A stretch of DNA of 24,758 nt, taken from the NCBI GenBank assembly GCA_040880365.1, contig JBBDIO010000163.1:1-24758 (forward strand), written 5' to 3'. Below are positions 13,678-21,211 of this stretch, piece by piece; the stretch's first letter is position 1; every line of letters begins with the position of its first letter. The stretch is from JBBDIO01 sp040880365. GTDB lineage: Bacteria > Chloroflexota > Anaerolineae > Caldilineales > Caldilineaceae. The notes below the pieces were generated by a model that saw only the letters and a list, made by a program, of their open reading frames with translations, was not told the DNA's origin and did not search any database. The translations under genes were made by a program, and so were the position numbers.

Positions 13678-14958
13678 GACCCCCACGCGCGCGCTGCCGC
13701 TCAGTGCATCGGCGATGGAATCCAGCCGGCTCAGACGATAGGCCGGAATGCCTACCGAAGCCAGCGCGCTGAACACGCCTTCATAGTCGGTGGTGCCCCC
13801 AAACGTTGTACCATCGATGACCACCGCGATGCTGTTGACCCCGCGCCGCTGCATGTGTTGCAAGGCAATCGCCCATTCGGGGCTGGAATCCGCGCTCACC
13901 GCCAAAACGGTATCATTGCGATTCAGACGCATCCCATCGTTGGCGATCAGATGCGAAAAGGGCATCGTCCCCCCCGATTGCACCACCGCCAACGCTTCCA
14001 GGATCTTGTTGAGCTGCCGTTCGCCCCGATCCGCCTGGATATATTCGCGCGTTCGCCCGCGCACGCTCATGCCTACGGCGCGATTGTGCATGACAAAATA
14101 GCGGGCCAGGCTGGCAATGGCCGCCACGCCATACTCGGTGGTAATGGGTGGCAGCTCGATGCGCCGGCGGCGTCCGCTAAGATCGGGGAGCGAAAAAAGC
14201 AGGGGTTCGGGGGGCATAGGCACCCAGGGCAAAGCCGCCTCGGCATCTCGATTCAAATCCAGATAGAGCCAGATATCCGCGCTGGGGTCTAATTCAAATT
14301 CTTTGGACATGAGCCGCCGTGCCCGCGCGGTGCTGGGCCAGTGAATGCGGTTGAGGCTATCGCCGGTGGTATAATCGCGCACCCCCGCCACATTGGTGGT
14401 GATCTGGTTGGTGCGTCGATGGCGCGCCTCGCCGCCCGATTGATCCGAAACAAACGGCTCGAAGCTGCTCAATTCCACGGTCAGCGGATAGACCACAATG
14501 TTGCCGGTAGAGGAAATCTCCTGGCTCACATCAAAGATGCCCAGAGGATCGCCGCTGTGCAGGCTCAACGGCCCCAGCCGAAAACGGCCGCGCTGTGTAC
14601 ACAGCGTGCGCACCTGCCAGCGTTGCGAGCTTTTGAAGCCCAGGCTGCTGATCACCCGGCTGGCATCGTGCCAGGGCAGGGTCGAATGATCGTGAATTTC
14701 CAGCCACAGCTTGGGCACGCGGCTGCGGTTGGTCACTTCGAACTGCTCTTCGGCATATTGGCCGACCTGGCTGCGCCGGGTGCGGGTCAGGCGGCGCAGG
14801 GTGATGGCCCGAATGCTGTTCCAGGCCCAGGCATAGCTGAACGCGATGACCCCTGTGAGCAGATACGCGATGCTATAGGCCAGATCGCGGCCCGTATTGA
14901 AGGCCAGAATCCAGACGGTGACGGTGGCAACAATCAGAAAGATAAGTCGGGAAGACAC
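13651..14958 (-). CDS. DUF58 domain-containing protein
   Basis: This 435-residue protein begins at ATG 14956-14958, eight bases after the stop of the MoxR ATPase gene, so the two form an operon. Two membrane segments (about residues 5-20 and 27-46) anchor it. The DUF58 signature is visible: VRDYTTGDSLNRIHWPSTAR (193-212), followed by RLMSKEFE. The C-terminal part (LAVSADSSPEWAIAL and IAVVIDGTTFGG) has the strand pattern of a von Willebrand A-like fold. DUF58 proteins are almost always next to MoxR ATPases, often with transglutaminase-like proteins, and are thought to act in maturation or quality control of cell-surface complexes. No transglutaminase gene is present here. The 3' end overlaps the DUF3037 gene by 27 bp on the opposite strand. 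Confidence 0.9.
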   Translation of the reverse strand: MSSRLIFLIVATVTVWILAFNTGRDLAYSIAYLLTGVIAFSYAWAWNSIRAITLRRLTRTRRSQVGQYAEEQFEVTNRSRVPKLWLEIHDHSTLPWHDASRVISSLGFKSSQRWQVRTLCTQRGRFRLGPLSLHSGDPLGIFDVSQEISSTGNIVVYPLTVELSSFEPFVSDQSGGEARHRRTNQITTNVAGVRDYTTGDSLNRIHWPSTARARRLMSKEFELDPSADIWLYLDLNRDAEAALPWVPMPPEPLLFSLPDLSGRRRRIELPPITTEYGVAAIASLARYFVMHNRAVGMSVRGRTREYIQADRGERQLNKILEALAVVQSGGTMPFSHLIANDGMRLNRNDTVLAVSADSSPEWAIALQHMQRRGVNSIAVVIDGTTFGGTTDYEGVFSALASVGIPAYRLSRLDSIADALSGSARVGVLPEVLARG

Positions 14959-14966
14959 ATGAATCC

Positions 14967-15920
14967 CTAACGCGCTTTGGCGCGTGCGCCGGGAACCGGC
15001 GTCTGCCGCAAAGCATCCTCGACAATTTGGTGGGCAGTTACACTCTTGATGCGCGCCGAGGGGCTGATAATCAGGCGGTGAGCCAGCGTCGCTTCGGCCA
15101 GCCGCTTCACATCATCGGGCAGCACAAAATCGCGGCCTTCCAGCGCGGCCCAGGCCCGGGTTGCCAAAAAGAGGGAAAGACTGCCGCGGGGGCTGGCGCC
15201 CAGATAAATATCGGGGTGGTCGCGGGTGGCGCTCACCAGATCCACAATATACGATTTGACCAGATCGTCTACATAGACCTGCCGAATCACGGCCTGGGCT
15301 TCCAGCAACTCCTCCGAAGAGACCACCTGCCCAATATCCTGAATCGGATGGTGATTTGCCTGGCGGGTCAACACGTCGATCTCGTGTTTCTTCGACGGAT
15401 AGCCCAGGTGAATGCGCATCATAAAGCGGTCGACCTGCGCTTCGGGCAGGGGAAATGTCCCCTCATATTCGATGGGGTTCTGGGTCGCCAATACCAAAAA
15501 CGGCCGCGCCAGAGGGTAGGTTCTGCCATCTACCGTAATCTGGCGTTCTTCCATCGATTCGAGTAAAGCCGACTGGGTTTTGGGTGTTGCCCGGTTAATC
15601 TCGTCGGCAAGCACAATCTGGGCCATAATCGGCCCCGGACGAAACTCGAATTCCATAGTCTTTTGGTTAAAGATGCTTACCCCGGTCACATCGCTGGGCA
15701 ACATGTCGGGCGTAAACTGAATCCGCCGAAATTCGCAGCCTATGCTCTTGGCAATGGCCCGCGCCAACATGGTTTTGCCCACACCGGGCACATCTTCAAT
15801 CAACAGATGACCTTCGCACATCAGGCTGAGCATGGTCAAACGGACTTCTGCTTCTTTGCCGACGATGACCTGTTGCACATTTTGCAACACGCGTTCACCG
15901 ATGGTTTGGACGATTTGCAT
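14967..15920 (-). CDS. MoxR family AAA+ ATPase
   Basis: This is a 317-residue ATPase. The start is ATG 15918-15920 with GAGGAAAG just upstream on the minus strand. Walker A is DVPGVGKT (43-50), Walker B is VLADEINR (103-110; Asp106, Glu107), sensor 1 is TQNP (146-149) and the arginine finger region is PEAQVDRF (159-166). The C-terminal lid (SPRGSLSLFLATRAWAALEG) is typical. MoxR ATPases act as chaperone-like remodelling factors together with a DUF58 or VWA partner, here the next gene. Its length and motif spacing are normal. No promoter is obvious in the 68 bp to the thioesterase gene, whose stop at 15989 lies upstream on the same strand, so read-through from it is possible. Confidence 0.95.
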   Translation of the reverse strand: MQIVQTIGERVLQNVQQVIVGKEAEVRLTMLSLMCEGHLLIEDVPGVGKTMLARAIAKSIGCEFRRIQFTPDMLPSDVTGVSIFNQKTMEFEFRPGPIMAQIVLADEINRATPKTQSALLESMEERQITVDGRTYPLARPFLVLATQNPIEYEGTFPLPEAQVDRFMMRIHLGYPSKKHEIDVLTRQANHHPIQDIGQVVSSEELLEAQAVIRQVYVDDLVKSYIVDLVSATRDHPDIYLGASPRGSLSLFLATRAWAALEGRDFVLPDDVKRLAEATLAHRLIISPSARIKSVTAHQIVEDALRQTPVPGARAKAR

Positions 15921-15988
15921 TAGCTTTCCTCAATTCCTCTGCCTGGGCAGGGGACTTTCTCTTACAAGGGCCAATCGGTTTTTTTGCA

Positions 15989-16570
15989 TCATGGATATAA
16001 AATCATTTGCGTACACCGAAAGAGGGCCAACAGACGCGCTTCGGATGGGGCTGTGGGTGGGGCTGTGTGTAACAATGTAGCATCTTCTGCCGGATTACCT
16101 TCTGCCGGATTACCTTCTGGGGCAGCATCGACCACGGTGCGCACTTCGGCATCCCAAATCTGTGTGCGCCGCCCGCCATGGCGCAACGTTGCGTGGGCCA
16201 TGATAACACCGTCCAGCGCCGTACTCAGGAAGTTACTTTTCAGTTCGATGGTTGTAAAATTTTTTGCTGGGGCGGGCAAATTGGCAAGACAGCCAAATCC
16301 ACAGGCCGTATCGGCCAGGGTCACGACTGCGCCGGCGTGCAGATAGCCATTGGCCGCGCTGTGAATGGGCCGGATGGGCATACGCAGGATCATCTGCCCC
16401 GGCGGCATGGCAAGCAGCTCGATGCCCAGATGGCCCGGCAATCCGCCCTGCAAGCGCGCAGCCAATTGTTCGGCCAAATCGGGCGCGCCCGATTTTTCTG
16501 ATACCGCAGCCACTCCACTGGCAGAAAGCCGGGCAGCAGTGTGCGAGCTGGTCTGTTTCGCGTGGTTCAT
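15989..16570 (-). CDS. PaaI family hotdog thioesterase
   Basis: This is a 193-residue protein starting at ATG 16568-16570 (AGGGGAT just upstream on the minus strand). The frame is open to 16741, but the extra residues are non-conserved and would run through a terminator. The hotdog domain covers about residues 30-150: LGIELLAMPPGQMILRMPI, then IHSAANGYLHAGAVVTLADT, in which the usual HGG is replaced by LHAG, and IELKSNFLSTALDG and AHATLRHGGRR. Such enzymes hydrolyse acyl-CoA thioesters, often aromatic or short-chain. The last 40 residues are an extension with an EGNPA-EGNPA duplication, encoded by a 15-bp tandem repeat. The substrate is unknown. Confidence 0.88.
   Translation of the reverse strand: MNHAKQTSSHTAARLSASGVAAVSEKSGAPDLAEQLAARLQGGLPGHLGIELLAMPPGQMILRMPIRPIHSAANGYLHAGAVVTLADTACGFGCLANLPAPAKNFTTIELKSNFLSTALDGVIMAHATLRHGGRRTQIWDAEVRTVVDAAPEGNPAEGNPAEDATLLHTAPPTAPSEARLLALFRCTQMILYP
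16084..16119. repeat. 15-bp in-frame tandem repeat in the thioesterase gene
   Basis: CTTCTGCCGGATTAC occurs twice (16084-16098, 16099-16113) followed by a partial third copy. It encodes EGNPA twice in the C-terminal extension and keeps the frame, consistent with slippage in a tolerant tail. Confidence 0.85.
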
Positions 16571-16687
16571 ATCCCCTGGAGTATACCCATTGCGCTCGAA
16601 TTCGCCAAGAGCCATTTTGTTCACCGTGCAACTATGCCGACACCCGGACCACAACACAGGCAGTAGCCGGCGCGGCGCAAGGGTAGA

Positions 16688-16726
16688 AAAAACGCCCACA
16701 GGTCGTGTGGACCTGTGGGCGTTTTT
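16688..16726. terminator. perfect hairpin terminator after the betaine transporter operon
   Basis: AAAAACGCCCACAGGTC (16688-16704) pairs perfectly with GACCTGTGGGCGTTTTT (16710-16726) around a 5-nt loop. On the minus strand the T-run follows the stem, 90 bp beyond the stop of the proX-like gene. It is symmetric and could also act on the plus strand. Confidence 0.93.
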
Positions 16727-16815
16727 AATTACAGACGGCAAGACATGGGCGACACATAGACATCATCAGTGTTCGGACAGATATCATGTACCGGCATCAT
16801 GTCCCATACCGGGAA

Positions 16816-17976
16816 TTACATCCCCGCGGCGGCGCGTGCTGCATCGAGCCAGCCATCAACGGTTTCACGATTGTTTTCGATCCACTCGCTGGCATGGCGG
16901 GCAATGTCATCATTGCTGTCTTCGCCTTCGAAGAGCAGCTGATTCTGACCAGCAATGTCGCCCAGAGGAATCTCTACAGCTTCCAACAGTGCGGCTGCGG
17001 CAGGATTGGCGGCCAGGAAGTCGGTGTTGGCGACCACGCGCAGGTCATTGGCATCGAAGCCCATGGCGCAGGGATCTTCCACACACCCCGGGATGCCTTC
17101 AGAGGCTTCCGAACCGGGCACGGTAATCCAGACAACGTCTTCGCCCGGGGCCAACTCGGCAATTGTCCAGTTGGGGGTCCAGGTATAGAAGAAGACCGGC
17201 TCGCCACGCTGATAGCGGGCAATGGTATCGGCCATCAGGAGCGAATAGGTGCCCTGTACATGGGTGATGCTGTCTTCCAGCTCCAGCTCGGCCAACATGG
17301 TGTTGATCGCGCCTTCACAGCCCCAACCCGCGTCACAGCCGGTCAGGTCGGCAGTGCCGTCGCCATCGGTATCAAAGAGCGCAGCAATTTCAGGATCGGT
17401 CATATCGGTAACGCTGGTAATGCCATGTTCTTCGGCAGTCGCAGCATCTACGAGATAGCCCTGAATTGCACCGGCGCGTACCTGAAAGCCAATCGGCTCG
17501 GCCATACCGGCCACCAGATCGCTTTCCAGGAATTCACTATGCAGGGGGAACCAGCCATCGGCCCAGAAATCGGCATCGCCACGCGCCAGCGCGGGATAGA
17601 AGGTTTCGGGCGGCAGTTCGCCAATTACGTTCACAGTGTAGCCCAGCTCTTCCAGCATCTGCTTGAAGACCTCGGTCTGGAACCAGGCCGTATCCCAGGT
17701 GGGATTCGCCATGCGAATTTCGCCGCTGATTTCGCCAGCAGCTTCTTCGGCAGGCTCTTGTTCGGGTGCGGCGGTGGGTTCCGCATCAGCTTCTTCAGCT
17801 GCCGGTTCTTCGGCTTCCGGTTCTTCGGCTGCCGGTTCCTCAGCTTCCGGTTCCTCAGCTGCCGGTTCTTCGGCGGCGGGGGCAACAGGCTCGGCGGGGG
17901 CCGGCGCAGTATCGCCACACGCAGCCAAAGCCACGGTCAAACTCAATAGTAGTGCAATCAATAGTCGTGCATTCAT
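16816..17976 (-). CDS. proX: glycine betaine/proline betaine ABC transporter substrate-binding lipoprotein (ProX/OpuAC type)
   Basis: This 386-residue protein starts at the ATG ending at 17976 with an AAAGGAGA ribosome site. A lipoprotein signal ends at LAAC (Cys20), so it is membrane-anchored outside the cell. Residues 22-85 are an unusually long Glu/Ala/Pro linker (EEPAAEEPEA repeats) encoded by a 30-bp minisatellite. The binding domain follows: ANPTWDTAWFQTEVFKQMLE, LARGDADFWADGWFPLHSEF, a DGDGTADLTGCDAGWGCEGA block typical of ProX, and FFYTWTPNWTIAELAPG, whose Trp residues are expected to cage the quaternary amine. Two short-range Cys pairs (GCDAGWGC, GCVEDPC) may form disulfides. It is third in the ATPase-permease-binding protein order, 385 bp after the permease, and ends before a strong terminator. 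Confidence 0.93.
   Translation of the reverse strand: MNARLLIALLLSLTVALAACGDTAPAPAEPVAPAAEEPAAEEPEAEEPAAEEPEAEEPAAEEADAEPTAAPEQEPAEEAAGEISGEIRMANPTWDTAWFQTEVFKQMLEELGYTVNVIGELPPETFYPALARGDADFWADGWFPLHSEFLESDLVAGMAEPIGFQVRAGAIQGYLVDAATAEEHGITSVTDMTDPEIAALFDTDGDGTADLTGCDAGWGCEGAINTMLAELELEDSITHVQGTYSLLMADTIARYQRGEPVFFYTWTPNWTIAELAPGEDVVWITVPGSEASEGIPGCVEDPCAMGFDANDLRVVANTDFLAANPAAAALLEAVEIPLGDIAGQNQLLFEGEDSNDDIARHASEWIENNRETVDGWLDAARAAAGM
17801..17875. repeat. 30-bp coding minisatellite in the binding-protein linker
   Basis: Two 30-bp units (17801-17830, 17831-17860) and a half unit encode the alternating EEPAA/EEPEA linker on the minus strand. Units differ by a few synonymous or conservative changes. 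Copy number sets the linker length between the lipid anchor and the binding domain. Confidence 0.85.
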
Positions 17977-18361
17977 ACGAATCTCCTTTTACGGCTTACT
18001 TCTGTACCTGCTTTATTGCTACAGCATTTTGCTGCTCAATGGGGGAACTTATGGGGTAACTTGCTTGCGACGGCGTTCTGAAACACGGGCGGGATAGCCT
18101 ATTGTTGCGTATGTGAAGCATATGCAGTTCCGCCCTCCTTTCTGGCTGATGGTTACAAAGCCGTGTAGTACCAAGCTAACTGCGACAAAGGGGAACTTTG
18201 CAGCAAATTCGTCGCTTGCTTGGCGGGTCCAGACCCATATCCGACAAGATATTCAGAACAACTGGTGGATACCGGTATCAACACGCCAACCAAAAGACGA
18301 ATCGTGCCTGGGTATTCTGCGGGGTATTCTGCGGCCCCAGGCACGTCTCTGGCTGGTGCGA
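17977..18361 (-). promoter_or_regulatory. 385-bp spacer between permease and binding-protein genes
   Basis: No convincing gene lies here. The spacer holds the candidate terminator/attenuator hairpin at 18303-18345 and the ribosome site of the proX-like gene. On the minus strand TTGAGC followed 17 bases later by ATAAAG (about 18040-18010) is a weak promoter candidate. A separate promoter for the binding protein would explain a spacer this long inside an ABC operon. Confidence 0.35.
18303..18345 (-). terminator. hairpin after the permease gene, candidate terminator/attenuator
   Basis: CGTGCCTGGG (18303-18312) pairs with CCCAGGCACG (18336-18345). The 23-nt loop contains most of a 12-bp tandem duplication (18310-18333). 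On the minus strand the hairpin starts 17 bp after the permease stop and is followed by the T-rich CGTCTTTTGG. It may lower read-through into, or stabilise the mRNA of, part of the operon. Confidence 0.55.
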
Positions 18362-19237
18362 TTAGTGCGATTCTTCGCGCGTGGAAACACGCTTGCGCCC
18401 CTGGGAAATACGGTCCAGCACAATCGCCAGAATGAGCACCGACAAACCCGAATTGACGGCGCGCCCAATATCCAGCCGGCCCACCGAACGCAGGATTTCC
18501 TGGCCCAGACCGCCACCGGCAATCAGGGCAATAATCACCACCATCGAAAGCGAAAGCATGAGCGTCTGGTTCAGCCCGGCCATAATCGTGGGCATAGCGA
18601 GCGGAATCTGCACATCCATCAAAATCTGGCGGTCATTGGAGCCAAACGAACGTCCGGCTTCTACCACTTCGCCGGGCACCTGGCGAATCCCCAGGTTGGT
18701 CAGGCGTACAATGGGCGGCAACGAGAAAATGATGGTGGCCATTGTGCCGGGGACTTGACCAATGCCAAACAGCATCACAATCGGCACCAGATAGACGAAG
18801 GGGTGAATGGTCTGCATCCCATCCAGCACCACGCGCGTAATCTCATCGACGCGGTCGTTGCGCGAAGCCCAAATGCCCAAGGGTATACCCAGCAGCACCG
18901 ACACCGACAACGCAGTGATGACCATTGCCAGGGTCGTCATCGTCAGCACCCAATAACCCAGAAAGCCTGTGAGCATTAGCCCCACAGCCGCCAGAATACC
19001 CACGGCGCGCCCGGCGTTAAACCAGCCAATCAGCCCCATGGCGATGACCACCACCGGCCACGGCAATGCATTCAGGCTGCGATCCAGAAAGCCCAGGATT
19101 AGGCGAATGGGCTGCTGCAAGCCATCAAAAAACCAGGTCGCATTTTGCACCAGCGAACGCACTGTCCAGTCGGCCCCGTCTGAAATCCAATCGCCCAGGG
19201 GTATAATCTGAAAAAAATCTACATTAAAAATATCCAC
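18362..19237 (-). CDS. proW: glycine betaine/proline betaine ABC transporter permease (ProW/OpuAB type)
   Basis: This is a 291-residue membrane protein. The chosen start is the GTG at 19235-19237, with GGAGT eight bases upstream; it yields the normal family beginning (DIFNVDFFQIIPLGDW). The longer frame to 19339 would overlap the ATPase gene by 47 bp and adds unrelated residues. Hydrophobic segments lie at about 60-75, 78-95, 97-121, 143-160, 163-175, 220-242 and 262-280. The cytoplasmic EAA-type loop that docks on the ATPase is VVEAGRSFGSNDRQILMDVQ (191-210), followed by IPLAMPTIMAG. The conserved HPFVYLVPIVMLFGIG segment is typical of ProW. It works with the adjacent ATPase and the binding lipoprotein to import osmoprotectants. 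Confidence 0.93.
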   Translation of the reverse strand: MDIFNVDFFQIIPLGDWISDGADWTVRSLVQNATWFFDGLQQPIRLILGFLDRSLNALPWPVVVIAMGLIGWFNAGRAVGILAAVGLMLTGFLGYWVLTMTTLAMVITALSVSVLLGIPLGIWASRNDRVDEITRVVLDGMQTIHPFVYLVPIVMLFGIGQVPGTMATIIFSLPPIVRLTNLGIRQVPGEVVEAGRSFGSNDRQILMDVQIPLAMPTIMAGLNQTLMLSLSMVVIIALIAGGGLGQEILRSVGRLDIGRAVNSGLSVLILAIVLDRISQGRKRVSTREESH

Positions 19238-19263
19238 AAATATGACTCCGATTTTATCCTGCA

Positions 19264-19291
19264 CCTGCGTGAAAACGCCTGCGTGAAGACG
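19264..19291. repeat. 14-bp tandem duplication between proV- and proW-like genes
   Basis: CCTGCGTGAAAACG (19264-19277) is followed directly by CCTGCGTGAAGACG (19278-19291), differing at one base. It fills half of the 55-bp spacer and alters the distance between the ATPase stop and the permease start. Confidence 0.8.
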
Positions 19292-19292
19292 C

Positions 19293-20489
19293 CTACTCGA
19301 CGGCAACTTCTTCGGCAACCGCGAGCGCAGCCAGCACATCCAGCGGATGCACTACACCTTGCAGACGCCCGGCATCATTCATCACGGCGATGGGCACACC
19401 ATCCTTACACAGCCTATAAAGCTCGTTGAGGGGCGTAAAGCGCGCCGTCACCGGGAAGTTTGCCTGTAAGGCCCGTTGTATCCGGTCGGCGCCGTTCTGG
19501 CTCATGGTTGCCAGCGCGCTGCGTTCGAGCAGCCCATCCACCTCGCCCCGCTGATTGACCACATAAATGGCATCGGCGCCCGCTTTATCCATTGCGGCCA
19601 GTGCGGCTTTGGCCGTCGTATTATTCTGCACTTTGAGCGCGGGCTTCATGACAAACTCGGCGCTCAAGACACGCGCCTGATCCACATCGGCCATAAAGCG
19701 CGCCACATATTCATTCGCCGGCTCGGTAATAATCTCGGTCGGCGTGCCGATCTGCACCACTTCGCCATCGCGCATGACCGCCACATGATTGCCGACGCGC
19801 AAGGCTTCGTTGAGGTCATGCGTAATGAAGACAATCGTCTTTTTCAGACGTTCCTGCAACTCTATCAATTCATCCTGCATCTGCCGGCGAATCAAGGGAT
19901 CCAACGCGCTAAAGGCTTCGTCCATCAGCAGGACATCAGCATCAGTTGCCAGCGCGCGAGCCAAACCGACCCGCTGCTGCATCCCACCGCTCAACTCCGA
20001 AGGCAGATGATCGGCCCACTCTTTCAGGCCCACCAGTTCCAGCGCTTCTATGGCTTTCTCGCGCCGACTGGCTTCGTCCATGCCCTGCACCTTTAGACCA
20101 TAGGCTGCGTTATAGACCACAGACTTGTGGGGAAACAGGCCAAAATGCTGAAACACCATCGCCATTTTGGTGCGGCGAATTTCTTCCAACCGATTGCGGT
20201 CAACTTTTGCCACGTCTTCGTCATCCAACAGAACCTCACCGTCGGTAGGTTCATAGAGCCGATTGATGCAGCGAATGAGCGTGGATTTCCCCGAACCCGA
20301 AAGCCCCATCACCACGAAAATCTCGCCTTGCTCGACATCAAACGAAACCTGGTTCACGCCCACAATATGGCCGGTTTCTTCCAGAATTTCATCTTTTCCC
20401 ACCCCGTCTTTAAGCATACTCAACGCGCGGCGGCGTGGAGCAGGCCCAAAGATTTTGATGAGATTTTTAATCTGGATTTTTTTGCTCAC
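19293..20489 (-). CDS. proV: glycine betaine/proline betaine ABC transporter ATPase with CBS domains (ProV/OpuAA type)
   Basis: This 398-residue ATPase starts at the GTG at 20487-20489 with GGGGAG at 20496-20501 (minus strand). A nearby ATG at 20493 is out of frame. The family N-terminal extension (IKIFGPAP, then LSMLKDGVGKDEILEETGHIV) precedes Walker A GLSGSGKST (62-70), Gln114 of the Q-loop, the signature LSGGMQQR (166-173), Walker B VLLMDE (186-191) and the switch His224. Residues 275-395 form a tandem CBS module (NTTAKAALAAMDKAGADAIY, HPLDVLAAL). In OpuA the CBS module senses ionic strength and gates transport, so activity is likely osmoregulated at the protein level. It is the first gene of the operon, preceded by a long gene-free region. 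Confidence 0.95.
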   Translation of the reverse strand: MSKKIQIKNLIKIFGPAPRRRALSMLKDGVGKDEILEETGHIVGVNQVSFDVEQGEIFVVMGLSGSGKSTLIRCINRLYEPTDGEVLLDDEDVAKVDRNRLEEIRRTKMAMVFQHFGLFPHKSVVYNAAYGLKVQGMDEASRREKAIEALELVGLKEWADHLPSELSGGMQQRVGLARALATDADVLLMDEAFSALDPLIRRQMQDELIELQERLKKTIVFITHDLNEALRVGNHVAVMRDGEVVQIGTPTEIITEPANEYVARFMADVDQARVLSAEFVMKPALKVQNNTTAKAALAAMDKAGADAIYVVNQRGEVDGLLERSALATMSQNGADRIQRALQANFPVTARFTPLNELYRLCKDGVPIAVMNDAGRLQGVVHPLDVLAALAVAEEVAVE

Positions 20490-21211
20490 TCATTACTCCC
20501 CAAAAAGTTAGAATCTCGATAAATAATATCAATATAAATTGCTAACAGCCGGCAAACAGAAATGGCAGCCAAGCCATTTGTCGGCAAAATCCACAAATAG
20601 TCTGGGGTTTGGTAAAACGTGGGCAAAACCACACGTACACCGTTCCAGCCTACTATGTTTCAACCTGGCAGATTCCAGGCAAAGGTGCTTAGAAGAGTTG
20701 TCGCGGGCCACAACAAAAATGCTGTCACCCCGCAAACGTCAAAACGGGAAAAGGGGTTCTAAAACAGAAAAATAAAAACCTGACACCGTGGGTAAGAGGA
20801 ACCGTGCGGCGATACTATGGACCAATACCGTGTGGCTTTCCTGTCTGGCGTATACTCGCTGCAACCACATTGTCACAGCCGCTCGAACCAGTTGGGCCGT
20901 CATGCACCGTGCATGGCGACATCTATACTCTATTAAATCACGCTCTATTAAACAACTCTATCAAATGCTAACCCAAACGTATGTAGTAAATGTTGCATAC
21001 GTTTGGGTCGATGAATTACAGGGCATGGTTCGCGCCTGGCAAGTAATCGCCAGACTCGCGAAAGACAAAAGCGCGTGCCTGAATCAATTGCACTACAAAG
21101 TTTATCACGGATAGGAAAACCTGGCAACCCTCGATTCCGAATCTGCCCACAGAAACGGTAGATTACGTCGCCGTTGTGGAATTAAACCAGGTGGTCAGCC
21201 TATGTTGCAGC
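20490..21211. promoter_or_regulatory. 721-bp gene-free region upstream of the betaine operon
   Basis: Small frames here have no ribosome sites or recognisable domains, and the base composition is less GC-rich than neighbouring genes. An AT-rich stretch at about 20505-20545 is the likely promoter area of the proV-like gene; on the minus strand TTGCCG followed 17 bases later by TTGATA is a weak candidate. A cluster of symmetric and repeated elements sits at 20901-21008. Downstream of the decarboxylase stop, CAGCCTATG occurs twice within 25 bp (about 21196-21215). Confidence 0.4.
20901..21008. repeat. cluster: 15-bp palindrome, three direct repeats, 13-bp inverted repeat
   Basis: CATGCAC-C-GTGCATG (20901-20915) is a perfect palindrome with a one-base centre. 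Three CTCTAT(T/C)AAA copies follow (20928-20937, 20943-20952, 20956-20965), 15 and 13 bp apart. Then ACCCAAACGTATG (20971-20983) pairs perfectly with CATACGTTTGGGT (20996-21008) around a 12-nt loop. No T-run flanks the hairpin, so a simple terminator is unlikely. Confidence 0.75.

Noticed and set aside
16786..17949. Plus-strand frame of 387 codons
   Set aside because: It is antisense to the proX-like gene; its Phe/Gly/Cys-rich C-terminus is the reverse reading of the Glu/Ala/Pro linker.
17977..18361. Riboswitch or tRNA in the spacer
   Set aside because: The stems found are simple hairpins; no cloverleaf or known riboswitch core could be recognised by eye.
20788..21114. Possible 108-residue protein in the gene-free region
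   Set aside because: It begins with GTG without a ribosome site, has no recognisable motif, and includes the palindrome and direct repeats; it reads like random sequence.
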